A stretch of 64,000 nucleotides of DNA from RUG14515 sp045117995 (GTDB lineage: Bacteria; Bacillota_I; Bacilli_A; RFN20; CAG-826). Numbering within the stretch: position 1 is the first letter of the stretch; every line of letters starts with the position of its first letter. A program made the position numbers and the translations under genes. Below are positions 50,746 to 58,351 of the stretch, piece after piece. The stretch lies in assembly GCA_045117995.1 (NCBI GenBank), contig JBGUOH010000003.1:124001-188000 (forward strand), in the 5' to 3' direction. The notes under the pieces were generated by a model. It searched no databases. It was not told where the DNA came from and saw nothing but the letters and a program-made list of their open reading frames with translations.

Positions 50746-51954
50746 CTAAATATCTTGGATTTCTTTCCAGTTGGAGACAAGCTCTTGGACTAACACCAAG
50801 GCTTTTTCTTTATCTATTTGTTTGCTTAAGTAGTTATGAATGATAACCGCGACTTGTTCAGCTTGTTCTTTGGTACATCCTCTAGTGGTGACCGCCGCAA
50901 AGCCTAAACGTAAACCACTTGTTTTTCCTGGAGTTAATGTATCGTTAGGAATCATGTTCTTGTTAGTGGTGATGTTAATCTCCTCTAACGCTAATTGGGC
51001 TTCTTTGCCATTAATACCATATGTATCTAAAACATTAACTAAGAATAAGTGATTATCAGTACCTGATACTTTAGCCCCTAATTCTTGGAGTTTATCCGCA
51101 CAAGCTTTAGTGTTAATCATCACTTGTTTAGCGTAGGCTTTAAATTCATCGCTCATTGCTTCTTTAAAGCAGACTGCTTTCGCGGCAATAATATGCTCTA
51201 ATGGTCCACCTTGATAATATGGGAAGATCGCAGAATTAATACGTTTAATAAGTTCTTCGCTATTAGTGAGGATAATACCACCTCTTGGACCTCTAAGTGT
51301 CTTATGAGTGGTGGAAGTGACCACATCAGCGTACTCCACTGGATTTGGATGAAGGCCTGCGGCCACTAAACCCGCAATATGGGCCATATCCACCATAAAA
51401 TAGGCACCAACCTTATCAGCGATTTCTTTAAATCTTTTGAAATCAATCGTGTATGGATAGGAACTATAACCCGCCATAATGAGGTTTGGCTTTTCTTCTA
51501 AAGCAATCTTTTCAATAATATCGTAATCTAAATGGCCATTATTTAATGGATAGTGGACAAAGCTATATAAATGTGAGGAAAAAGAAACTGGAGAACCATG
51601 TGTTAAATGACCACCGTCATTAAGAACTAAAGAAAGAATCTTACCACCTTCAGGTAATAATGCTCTATAAGCGGCAGCGTTAGCTTGCGAACCACTATGT
51701 GGTTGTACATTCGCGTATTTACTACCAAATAATTTGCAAACTCTATCAATCGCGAGATTCTCAATCTCGTCAACGACTTCACAGCCCCCATAGTATCTAT
51801 GACCAGGGAAACCTTCTGCATACTTATTAGTGAGTATTGAACCCGCTAATTCACGGACATCTTTACTCGCATAGTTTTCACTAGCAATTAGTTCAATACC
51901 TCTGTTTTGTCTTTCTTGTTCTAAAAGCACAAGTCTATTAATTCCTTTATCCAT
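50746..51954 (-). CDS. glyA: Serine hydroxymethyltransferase
   Basis: 402 residues, full length. PLP-binding Lys218 lies in TTHKTLRGPRGG. HSGSQAN (cofactor phosphate), LIMAGYSSYPYTID and VDMAHIAGLVAAG are family blocks. It converts serine and tetrahydrofolate to glycine and 5,10-methylene-THF. It is on its own, with no base between its stop and that of the converging antitoxin gene. Confidence 0.96.
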   Translation of the reverse strand: MDKGINRLVLLEQERQNRGIELIASENYASKDVRELAGSILTNKYAEGFPGHRYYGGCEVVDEIENLAIDRVCKLFGSKYANVQPHSGSQANAAAYRALLPEGGKILSLVLNDGGHLTHGSPVSFSSHLYSFVHYPLNNGHLDYDIIEKIALEEKPNLIMAGYSSYPYTIDFKRFKEIADKVGAYFMVDMAHIAGLVAAGLHPNPVEYADVVTSTTHKTLRGPRGGIILTNSEELIKRINSAIFPYYQGGPLEHIIAAKAVCFKEAMSDEFKAYAKQVMINTKACADKLQELGAKVSGTDNHLFLVNVLDTYGINGKEAQLALEEINITTNKNMIPNDTLTPGKTSGLRLGFAAVTTRGCTKEQAEQVAVIIHNYLSKQIDKEKALVLVQELVSNWKEIQDI

Positions 51955-52001
51955 ATATCTATATTTCCTTTGAACCTATCTTATCAAATATTAGAAAAAT
52001 A

Positions 52002-52034
52002 TAAAGAAAAGAACTCTCTTTTAAGAAAGTTCTT
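52002..52034 (-). terminator. Terminator of the histone-like gene
   Basis: Reverse strand AAGAACT / AGTTCTT stem around TTCTTAAAAGAG, followed by TTCTTTAT. Confidence 0.75.
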
Positions 52035-52055
52035 ATTCTATTTAAGAATTAAATC

Positions 52056-52229
52056 TTATTTTTCCTTTTCTTCAAGGATTTCTTGGCGGCGAACTTTGCA
52101 GAGTTTGGCTAATTCGCTAAGAGCTTTACGAGCACGACCGGCTGCGGCTTTGTTGCCTTTTTCAACGAATTTTTCGTTTTCAGCGACGAATGCTTCGTAT
52201 GCTGCTTTAATTTGTTCTAAGGTTGACAT
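52056..52229 (-). CDS. Small histone-H1-like (Hc1) DNA-binding protein
   Basis: 57 residues, too short for usual gene callers. The sequence is highly helical and Lys/Ala/Glu-rich: YEAFVAENEKFVEKGNKAAAG followed by RARKALSELAKLCKVRRQEI. The pattern EKFxEKGNKAAxxRARKAL...LxKLxKxxRxEI is that of the Hc1/histone-H1-like small proteins found in Chlamydiae and many Bacteroidetes and Firmicutes. It is expected to bind DNA non-specifically. AGAGGT precedes the ATG by about ten bases, and the gene has its own terminator. Confidence 0.8.
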   Translation of the reverse strand: MSTLEQIKAAYEAFVAENEKFVEKGNKAAAGRARKALSELAKLCKVRRQEILEEKEK

Positions 52230-52301
52230 TATAATTACCTCTAATATTTTGCCTTTCTAACTTTTACTTTATAGAAAAGTGGCAAAAATGTGAATTATTT
52301 T

Positions 52302-53315
52302 TTAAAAATTAAGGTTTGCTTTCTTGAGGAATGCTTTTGTTCTTTCTTCTTTTGGATGATTAAAGAATGATTTACTATCCCCGCTTTCGACGATATATCC
52401 CTCATCCATAAAGATAACCTTATTAGCGACGTTCTTAGCGAAGTTCATTTCATGAGTCACCACAATCATGGTTCTACCTTCATTAGCGAGTTTCTTCATA
52501 ACTTCTAAGACTTCGTTAACCATTTCAGGATCTAACGCGCTAGTGGGTTCGTCAAATAAGATAATCTCTGGATCCATACAGAGAGCACGGGCTATGGCCA
52601 CTCTTTGTTTTTGTCCACCAGATAGGGCTCTAGGGCGATAATTCATACGATCTTGCATATTAACTTTCGTTAACTCTTTAATCGCTCTCTCTTTTGCGAT
52701 TTCATGATTACGTTTTAGGACTCTTGTCTGCGCAATAGTGCAGTTTCTTAAAGCGTCCATATTGTTAAAGAGATTAAAGCTTTGGAAAACCATCGTCATC
52801 TTGCTACGCATTGCGTTTCTTTGCGTTTCACTAATGGCCATCGAAGGATGTTTATTAATAAATGCTTCGTAAGCAGCCTTATCAAAGAACTGTTCTTTTC
52901 TTGGTCTTTCATTAAGCACTTTCTTATAAATCTTTTTGCATTCTCTAACTTGTTTATGGTTCTCTTTGGTTTTATAACCCTCAATAATCTTGTTTTGATA
53001 GATAGCTAAATTATCTTCAGCCTCTACGAGTCTGACATCATATTGATCTAATGCTTCATGGTATCTAGTGTAGTCCACGAAATCATCTTTGCATTTCTCA
53101 ATATTAAAATATGGCTCACCTTTAAAGGATAATAATCCTCTAGTGGGTTCTTCTAATAAGTTTAAACATCTTAAGAATGTGCTCTTACCAGAACCACTTG
53201 GACCAATAATCGCGATAACATCACCTTTATTAACGGTTAGACTAATATCTTTAAGGACTCTATTTGCCTCAAAGAATTTCGCTAAGTTTTTAACTTCTAA
53301 AACTACTTCGTTCAT
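52302..53315 (-). CDS. Amino-acid ABC importer ATPase (GlnQ type) with insertion
   Basis: 337 residues; the family is usually about 240. Walker A GPSGSGKST with Lys44, Q-loop MVFQSFNLF with Gln178, signature ALSGGQKQRVAIARAL, Walker B IILFDEPTSALDP and switch VVTHEM. Lys44 to Gln178 is 134 residues where about 45-50 is normal, so about 85 residues (roughly 70-160) are inserted in the RecA-like subdomain. The insert is charged and tyrosine-rich, probably a helical pair. The stop of the permease overlaps its start by four bases. Third gene of the lysine-riboswitch operon. Confidence 0.92.
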   Translation of the reverse strand: MNEVVLEVKNLAKFFEANRVLKDISLTVNKGDVIAIIGPSGSGKSTFLRCLNLLEEPTRGLLSFKGEPYFNIEKCKDDFVDYTRYHEALDQYDVRLVEAEDNLAIYQNKIIEGYKTKENHKQVRECKKIYKKVLNERPRKEQFFDKAAYEAFINKHPSMAISETQRNAMRSKMTMVFQSFNLFNNMDALRNCTIAQTRVLKRNHEIAKERAIKELTKVNMQDRMNYRPRALSGGQKQRVAIARALCMDPEIILFDEPTSALDPEMVNEVLEVMKKLANEGRTMIVVTHEMNFAKNVANKVIFMDEGYIVESGDSKSFFNHPKEERTKAFLKKANLNF

Positions 53316-54100
53316 GCAAATAATCCCCTTTTAAATCTATTAAATGGATTAAGTGATATCTTTTGACCATCTAACTTCTTTTCAATAAGTTTTAAGATAC
53401 CCGCTGCTAACAAAGTTAGCACTAAGTAAATAATGGCTAAGATTAGATATCCCTCTAAGAAAGCATATGAAGCACTAGAAATAACTTTCATACGGTAGTA
53501 TAACTCGGTAGTGGCGATAACATTTAAAACAGAAGAGTCTTTAATATTAACAATTAATTCGTTACCAATCGTTGGTAAGGAATTTCTAATTGCTTGAGGC
53601 AAGACCACAAAAAATGATGTTTCAGCGTTATTCATGCCTAATGATCTAGCGCCTTCCACTTGACCCATATCCACACCGTTAAGACCAGATTGGACTATTT
53701 CCGCCATATAGGCAGCGGTGTTAAAAGTAATAACAATTAAGCCTGCGAAGAACCAACCATTAAAGACATTACTAATTAATCCAGGGAATCTAATGTTGTC
53801 CCAGTTAAGTCCTAAAGCAGCGCAGCCATATTTAAAGATCAAGGCTTGAACCATCATCGGGGTGCCTCTAAGCACTACAGAGTAGATATTACAAAACCAC
53901 TTCACGATATTAAGTAATACTTTCTTAATAGGATTCATTGTTGGTCTAGTTTTAATGTTTTTGCCATAGGCAATAAACACCCCTAAAAATAGACCCACAA
54001 CTGTACCAAATACTGAAAGAATAATCGTGGATATAACACCCGATATCAGTAGGGCTTGGTTATTAACGAATATGTCACCAATCTTGGCAAAGTCTATCAT
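53312..54100 (-). CDS. Amino-acid ABC importer permease (HisM/GlnP type)
   Basis: 262 residues, about five to six membrane segments. RGTPMMVQALI and YMAEIVQSGLNGVDMGQVEGARSLGMNNAETSFFVVLPQAIRN (the EAA loop, seen in pieces EGARSLGM and VVLPQAIRN) are characteristic of polar amino-acid permeases. It lies five bases after the binding-protein gene. With the lysine riboswitch upstream, lysine is the likely substrate. Confidence 0.92.
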   Translation of the reverse strand: MIDFAKIGDIFVNNQALLISGVISTIILSVFGTVVGLFLGVFIAYGKNIKTRPTMNPIKKVLLNIVKWFCNIYSVVLRGTPMMVQALIFKYGCAALGLNWDNIRFPGLISNVFNGWFFAGLIVITFNTAAYMAEIVQSGLNGVDMGQVEGARSLGMNNAETSFFVVLPQAIRNSLPTIGNELIVNIKDSSVLNVIATTELYYRMKVISSASYAFLEGYLILAIIYLVLTLLAAGILKLIEKKLDGQKISLNPFNRFKRGLFA

Positions 54101-54105
54101 CGTTA

Positions 54106-54969
54106 TTAACCATTGCTTCTTTGGGAAGCTTGACCCATCATTGTGCTTCTTTCATCTTGTGTTAATCTTGCTAAAGAAGCATTTAAATCGTTAAGTAACT
54201 CAGTGTTACCTTTCTTAAGACCAATATTCACGGATAAACCTTCTAAGTCACCTTCGCTTAAGAAAGAATAATCACAATATAAAACACCCAAACCTTCTAA
54301 GGACGCCATTGCTTCCACAACTGGAAGTTCCGCAGGCATTGCAAACGAAATACCACGTTGCACATCTAACGCCGCTAAAGGATATGTTTGTTGAGCGGCG
54401 CTATGTTTGATATTAAAAGATGCTTGGCTAACGAAGTAATCTTCAATGATATCATCACCCACAACATTAGCCTGGCAGACTAATGATTGACCTCTAAATA
54501 ATTCTTTTAATCCCTCATATGAAAGTGGATTGTCTTTAGAATTACCTGCTGGGATATTGCTCTCTTTAATTAAGAAAGCTAAATCACTCTTTAAATATGG
54601 TTCAGTGAAATCGATAGTCTTTCTTCTTTCAGCAGTGGAGGACATACCCGCTAAAACCATATTAATAGAGCCACTGTTTAAAGAAGGAATAAGATCATCC
54701 CATTCAATTCTTTTAATCACAACATCTCTACCTAGATCTTTAGATAAGTATCTAGCGACAGCGATATCATAACCATCAGCGAATTCATTCGTACCATCAA
54801 TTGGTAAAGTAAATTCGTTAGCCTTATTTTCTGTCCAGTTAAAAGGTTGATAGGCACATTCCATGCCAATCACTAATTTAGAATTATCCACTTGTTGATT
54901 GTTACCACACGCGGATAAAGATAATGATGATAAAAGTGTTAAGAACACTAATAAATTGTTTCGTCTCAT
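54106..54969 (-). CDS. Amino-acid-binding lipoprotein (SBP_bac_3), probably lysine
   Basis: 287 residues. Signal with lipobox LSAC (Cys21). LVIGMECAYQPFNW, GYDIAVARYLSKDLGRDVVIKRIEWDDLIPSLNSGSINMVLAGMSSTAERR and the ligand-clamping DFTEPYLKSD are family-3 solute-binding-protein blocks, given here in recognisable pieces. First gene of the importer operon. The lysine riboswitch makes lysine the best-supported ligand. GAAAGGGG precedes the ATG. Confidence 0.93.
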   Translation of the reverse strand: MRRNNLLVFLTLLSSLSLSACGNNQQVDNSKLVIGMECAYQPFNWTENKANEFTLPIDGTNEFADGYDIAVARYLSKDLGRDVVIKRIEWDDLIPSLNSGSINMVLAGMSSTAERRKTIDFTEPYLKSDLAFLIKESNIPAGNSKDNPLSYEGLKELFRGQSLVCQANVVGDDIIEDYFVSQASFNIKHSAAQQTYPLAALDVQRGISFAMPAELPVVEAMASLEGLGVLYCDYSFLSEGDLEGLSVNIGLKKGNTELLNDLNASLARLTQDERSTMMGQASQRSNG

Positions 54970-54986
54970 TGATGAAACCCCTTTCC

Positions 54987-55201
54987 TAAAAAATAAGATT
55001 GCATTCTATCGATGCAATCCATTAGTACTCAGATTTCATCAATAGCTCCTCTACAATGGTTCATTGTAGGAGTGTATAAGATGTTCTCTTATACCCCAAC
55101 TCACTTAAGTGACCCTAAGTGGTTTCGGCGGTATTTCCTTTCGTAAGTGTCATCGACTACCGTCTCGGCTTACTACTGATAAAGACCGCGCCTCTATCAA
55201 T
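54987..55201 (-). promoter_or_regulatory. Lysine riboswitch with terminator
   Basis: Reverse strand: P1 ATTGATAG pairs with CTATTGAT at the other end (55194-55201 with 55038-55045). Inside are AGAGGCGCGG, AGCCGAGACGG, ACGAAAGGAAATACCGCCGAA and a long P5 hairpin, all L-box consensus blocks. Downstream, GATTGCAT / ATGCAATC followed by TTATTTTTT (54987-55020) is the terminator. High lysine should stop transcription of the importer. Confidence 0.93.
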
Positions 55202-55211
55202 CTATGCGAAT

Positions 55212-55239
55212 ATCATATAAGAATTTTGAATTATGTCAA
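55212..55239 (-). promoter_or_regulatory. Promoter of the lysine importer operon
   Basis: Reverse strand TTGACA, 16 bases, TATGAT; the expected start about 55205 fits the riboswitch 5' end. Confidence 0.75.
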
Positions 55240-55318
55240 TATTAATGCTTTTTATTTTTGTTTAGCAGATATGGCTACCTTAATCCGTCTAATTGGTGAA
55301 AAGATACTTGACCGGACA

Positions 55319-55347
55319 TTGAAAGAAATAGAAGAGGTCAGTATAAT
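55319..55347 (+). promoter_or_regulatory. Promoter of the six-span membrane protein
   Basis: TTGAAA (55319-55324), 17 bases, TATAAT (55342-55347). AAGGAAGGTGG follows before the ATG at 55373. TGACC (55309) and GGTCA (55335) form a loose inverted repeat over it. Confidence 0.7.
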
Positions 55348-55372
55348 CTAAAAGGAAGGTGGACATAATTAT

Positions 55373-55987
55373 ATGCGCACAAAATACGAATTTAACAAAT
55401 TTCCTGCTGCTGCTGTTACCTTAACCATTATTGGTTTAGTTTTAGCGGTCTTAGCAACATCTATCTCCATTACCACGACTGATAACGGTTTCTATGATTC
55501 CTATCACTTAGGTGGTTTAGCCATTATCGAAGTGGTCGCTGCAGTTTTATTCCTCGCAGGTCTTACAACTGGTAAAGGTGGTTTAGTTAAAGTTATTTCT
55601 ATCATCTTAACCGTTGGTATTGTCATCACATCATTCGTCTTAGCCATTGTTAAGTTAACAAACCATGATGTTATGTACTTCTCCATTTCATTAATGATGC
55701 TCATTGCCTCTGTCCTCGAACTCATTTATTTCTTAAGTGTTAAAGGAAATGGTCGAATCGCTAAGTTATATTTAGTCGCTAGTATCACATTCTGCGCTTT
55801 AGTCGCATTGTATGCGATTATCTATACATCCATGGATCTCGCTGATTTCGCTCAATTCAATTATCCAGTCCATGTTGATAACTACTTATTACTCTTTGCT
55901 TTAGCGGTTATCTCCGCTTTACCATTTGTTTCCTATGCCTCTTTAAGTAAAGAAGAGGAAGAAGCAGAAGAAAATCCAGAAGCTTAA
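55373..55987 (+). CDS. Membrane protein of unknown function, about six spans
   Basis: 204 residues with hydrophobic segments about 14-33, 48-68, 76-97, 102-122, 131-152 and 170-190, and an acidic tail (KEEEEAEENPEA). No family was recognised. Strong AAGGAAGG site and consensus promoter. Divergent from the lysine importer. Confidence 0.55.
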   Translation: MRTKYEFNKFPAAAVTLTIIGLVLAVLATSISITTTDNGFYDSYHLGGLAIIEVVAAVLFLAGLTTGKGGLVKVISIILTVGIVITSFVLAIVKLTNHDVMYFSISLMMLIASVLELIYFLSVKGNGRIAKLYLVASITFCALVALYAIIYTSMDLADFAQFNYPVHVDNYLLLFALAVISALPFVSYASLSKEEEEAEENPEA

Positions 55988-56013
55988 TTAAAACTCAATA
56001 AACCCAACAAAAA

Positions 56014-56040
56014 GCGATTGCATCAGCAATCGTTTTTTTA
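56014..56040 (+). terminator. Intrinsic terminator
   Basis: CGATTGC / GCAATCG stem, ATCA loop, seven T. Confidence 0.88.
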
Positions 56041-56041
56041 T

Positions 56042-56091
56042 CTGTTACATTTATATTCAACTGTTGCAAAAAAATGTAACAGCTGTATAAT
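56042..56091 (+). promoter_or_regulatory. Promoter and inverted-repeat operator of the wHTH/nucleotidyltransferase module
   Basis: TTGCAA (56064-56069), 16 bases, TATAAT (56086-56091). CTGTTACATTT (56042-56052) and AAATGTAACAG (56072-56082) are a perfect 11-base inverted repeat straddling the -35 box, well placed for autorepression. Confidence 0.75.
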
Positions 56092-56101
56092 AATGACACA
56101 G

Positions 56102-57058
56102 ATGAAAACCAATATTAACGAAGTTTTAGGATTATTAGAAAGAAAGCTAGGAGTGGATTATTTCTGGAAGAAGTATAGAAAACCACTTCCTTTGGTCTTT
56201 TCGGAGAACTTCTTTTTGATGGAAGCTAATTCCCCATATGACCACTTTGTTTTAATAATTCCGTTCGATTCGAATATTGATATCGATTTAGTTCGTGGGA
56301 TATATTCCTACACAAAAGAAAAAGCGGTTGTTTTTGTCGAAAATAGCGCACTAGAAAAAGAGATTGTTAATAATGGTATTTGCTATTTTGACCGTCTTGG
56401 CCAATACCATTCAAAAGGGGAACAATCCGCAATTCAAAAAATGTCATATACGAAAATTACTCAATTACTCGTTAAGTATTTGCTACTGAGCAATAGCAAT
56501 CTTTTTAGTACTCGACAAGTAGCTGACTTTTTTGGAATCTCCAATGCATCCGTAAAAAGAGCATATGACTTTTTGGAAAGTATAGACGCTATAGAAAAGA
56601 GAGGATCTTTTACTTCTACCATTTCGTATGGTATTAAAAGCAAAAAACACTTACTTGATTGTGTAAAGAAGTATTTTATTCTTCCTTATAAGAGATCGAC
56701 AAAAGTCTTCGTTAATTATGGTGATCTAGATACTTTTGCAAAAGATATGTTTTATAGTGCTGAACACGTTCTCTCAAGAGTTAGTGATTTAGCTAACCCT
56801 GAGGACATTGAACTAGCAACATCACATAAGGTTTTTGAAAAGCTTCTCAAGGCAAATGGTGGTAAGGTGAGATACGCTGATGAGCTAGTCACGGTTGAAG
56901 AGTGGATATATAAAATCGATTATTTCTCTATAACTAACGAAATCGATATTGTTGACGCTTACATTATCTTATGCAAACGTTACGAGAACACTATTGATAC
57001 GAGAATCAGTAGTGCTTTAAAACAATTAGAGAAAGTGATTATAAAAGAAAATGACTAA
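56102..57058 (+). CDS. Winged-HTH protein, probable antitoxin/repressor of a nucleotidyltransferase
   Basis: 318 residues from ATG 56102; the longer reading from 56018 would cover the promoter and was rejected. Residues about 110-165 form a helix-turn-helix (NLFSTRQVADFFGISNASVKRAYDFLESIDAIEKRGS), and the remainder has no recognised domain. It overlaps the nucleotidyltransferase gene by eight bases. A wHTH antitoxin, an overlapping nucleotidyltransferase and an inverted-repeat promoter parallel AbiEi/AbiEii modules, though I cannot align this protein with AbiEi. The ATG is ten bases from TATAAT with no ribosome site. Confidence 0.65.
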   Translation: MKTNINEVLGLLERKLGVDYFWKKYRKPLPLVFSENFFLMEANSPYDHFVLIIPFDSNIDIDLVRGIYSYTKEKAVVFVENSALEKEIVNNGICYFDRLGQYHSKGEQSAIQKMSYTKITQLLVKYLLLSNSNLFSTRQVADFFGISNASVKRAYDFLESIDAIEKRGSFTSTISYGIKSKKHLLDCVKKYFILPYKRSTKVFVNYGDLDTFAKDMFYSAEHVLSRVSDLANPEDIELATSHKVFEKLLKANGGKVRYADELVTVEEWIYKIDYFSITNEIDIVDAYIILCKRYENTIDTRISSALKQLEKVIIKEND

Positions 57059-57791
57059 TAATATCGAAAAGCTCGTGTCTTTCCTTGGCGAAAACAAAGA
57101 GTCTTATTTTCTCATCGGCGGAAATGCCGCTGCAATGTACTTTGAGAATATAGAACCCCCATTCAGAATCACCAAAGATTTCGACATAGTATTGGTAACA
57201 AAAATTAATAACTCAAAGTTTTCAGAACAAATAGCCAAATTTTTAATCAAAGGCGGATATGAAAACAAATACAGAAACAATAAGAAAACCGCTTATAGAT
57301 TTGAGAAACCAAAATCAGCAGAGTTTCCAATGGTTATAGAATTCTTCGTGAAAGAAGGAGAGTTTCCACAATCGTTGGATGATAGGTTTGCAAAACTCAA
57401 CATTGAAGTGAATGAAGAAAAGATTTCCGCAATTGTTTTGAATAGCGACTTATATGAATTTGCTTTGAGACATGTTATTTATGATTATCAGCTACCGATT
57501 GTAGACGCTAAGGGATTGATTGTTCTTAAGACTTTCGCATATTTCAAAAATCTTGAGTTATATAAACGCAAATTAGTAGATAAGAATGATTATCAAAAAC
57601 ATAGAAAAGATGTTTATAGATTATTAACCGCTATTACAGATTTTAATCCTATTGATGATGTACCTGACGTGCTTAAGCAATCATTGGTTGATTTCCTTCC
57701 TGTTTTGCAAAAGGCTAAAGACTTAGCGAAAGAGTATAAAGTTGAAGTTAAAACAGTAGTGGAAACCTATAAAAAGATTACACAACTATAA
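57051..57791 (+). CDS. Nucleotidyltransferase-fold protein, probable toxin (AbiEii/MenT-like)
   Basis: 246 residues. FLIGGNAAAMYF (Gly23, Gly24) followed by RITKDFDIVL with Asp43 and Asp45 is the pol-beta-type nucleotidyltransferase signature (GG/S then DxD). A third acidic strand near EFFV and a helical C-terminal half with a KTFAYFKNLELYKRKLVDKNDYQKHRKD block follow, as in AbiEii-type proteins. Toxins of this class add nucleotides to tRNA 3' ends. Its reading starts inside the wHTH gene, so it is translationally coupled. Confidence 0.7.
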   Translation: MTNNIEKLVSFLGENKESYFLIGGNAAAMYFENIEPPFRITKDFDIVLVTKINNSKFSEQIAKFLIKGGYENKYRNNKKTAYRFEKPKSAEFPMVIEFFVKEGEFPQSLDDRFAKLNIEVNEEKISAIVLNSDLYEFALRHVIYDYQLPIVDAKGLIVLKTFAYFKNLELYKRKLVDKNDYQKHRKDVYRLLTAITDFNPIDDVPDVLKQSLVDFLPVLQKAKDLAKEYKVEVKTVVETYKKITQL

Positions 57792-57878
57792 GCCCAGTAA
57801 ATTTAAGCATATTGTTTTAAACCAATAGTGTTTCTTGCTATGATGGAATTAGAAACAAGGAATTGGAGAAACATTATA

Positions 57879-58250
57879 ATGAAATTTTTAAGATGTAAAA
57901 CATGCGGTAAGATTGTCGCATTAGTCAATGATTGTTCTAGTTGCCCCACAAAATGCTGTGGTGAACCAATGGAAGAAATCCCAGTTAATACCCAAGATGG
58001 TGCTCATGAAAAACACTTACCAGTCTATGAAGTAGTGGACAACATTGTGAAAGTTAAAGTTGGTTCAGTAGAACATCCAATGTTAGAAGCCCATTACATT
58101 CAATGGATCGCTTTAGAAACAAATAAAGGTAATCAAAGAAAAGTATTAAAACCAGGGCAAGCCCCAGAAGCAGAGTTCGCTCTCCTTCCAGGTGAACAAG
58201 TTATCGCGGTGTATGAATACTGCAACTTACATGGTTTATACAAAGCATAA
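57879..58250 (+). CDS. Desulfoferrodoxin (superoxide reductase)
   Basis: 123 residues from ATG 57879 with TTGGAGAAAC before it; an in-frame ATG 51 bases upstream has no ribosome site. The desulforedoxin-like centre I is complete (LRCKTCG, then KCCGEPM). Centre II ligands are in EKHLPV, EHPMLEAHYIQW and the C-terminal CNLHGLY. It reduces superoxide to peroxide without forming oxygen, typical of anaerobes. Single gene. Confidence 0.95.
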   Translation: MKFLRCKTCGKIVALVNDCSSCPTKCCGEPMEEIPVNTQDGAHEKHLPVYEVVDNIVKVKVGSVEHPMLEAHYIQWIALETNKGNQRKVLKPGQAPEAEFALLPGEQVIAVYEYCNLHGLYKA

Positions 58251-58269
58251 TTAAATAAGCAAAAAGAAA

Positions 58270-58294
58270 GGCGAGTTACAACTCGTCTTTTCTT
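58270..58294 (+). terminator. Terminator of desulfoferrodoxin
   Basis: GGCGAGT / ACTCGTC stem with TACA loop, then TTTTCTTG. Confidence 0.8.
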
Positions 58295-58300
58295 GTGGGC

Positions 58301-58333
58301 AAAAGAAAACGCCAGGTTTGAACCTAGCGTTTT
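58301..58333 (-). terminator. Terminator of the reverse-strand surface-protein gene
   Basis: AAAACGC...GCGTTTT outer stem with AGGTT/AACCT inner stem; on the reverse strand it is followed by TTTTCTTTT. Confidence 0.82.
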
Positions 58334-58351
58334 AAACTGCTTAATTGTGAA

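Noticed and set aside
55109..55351. 80-residue forward reading frame
   Set aside because: It runs antisense through the lysine riboswitch aptamer and the two divergent promoters, has no ribosome site and no protein-like composition.
56018..56101. Earlier ATG for the wHTH protein
   Set aside because: The reading would run through a terminator, the inverted repeat and the promoter.
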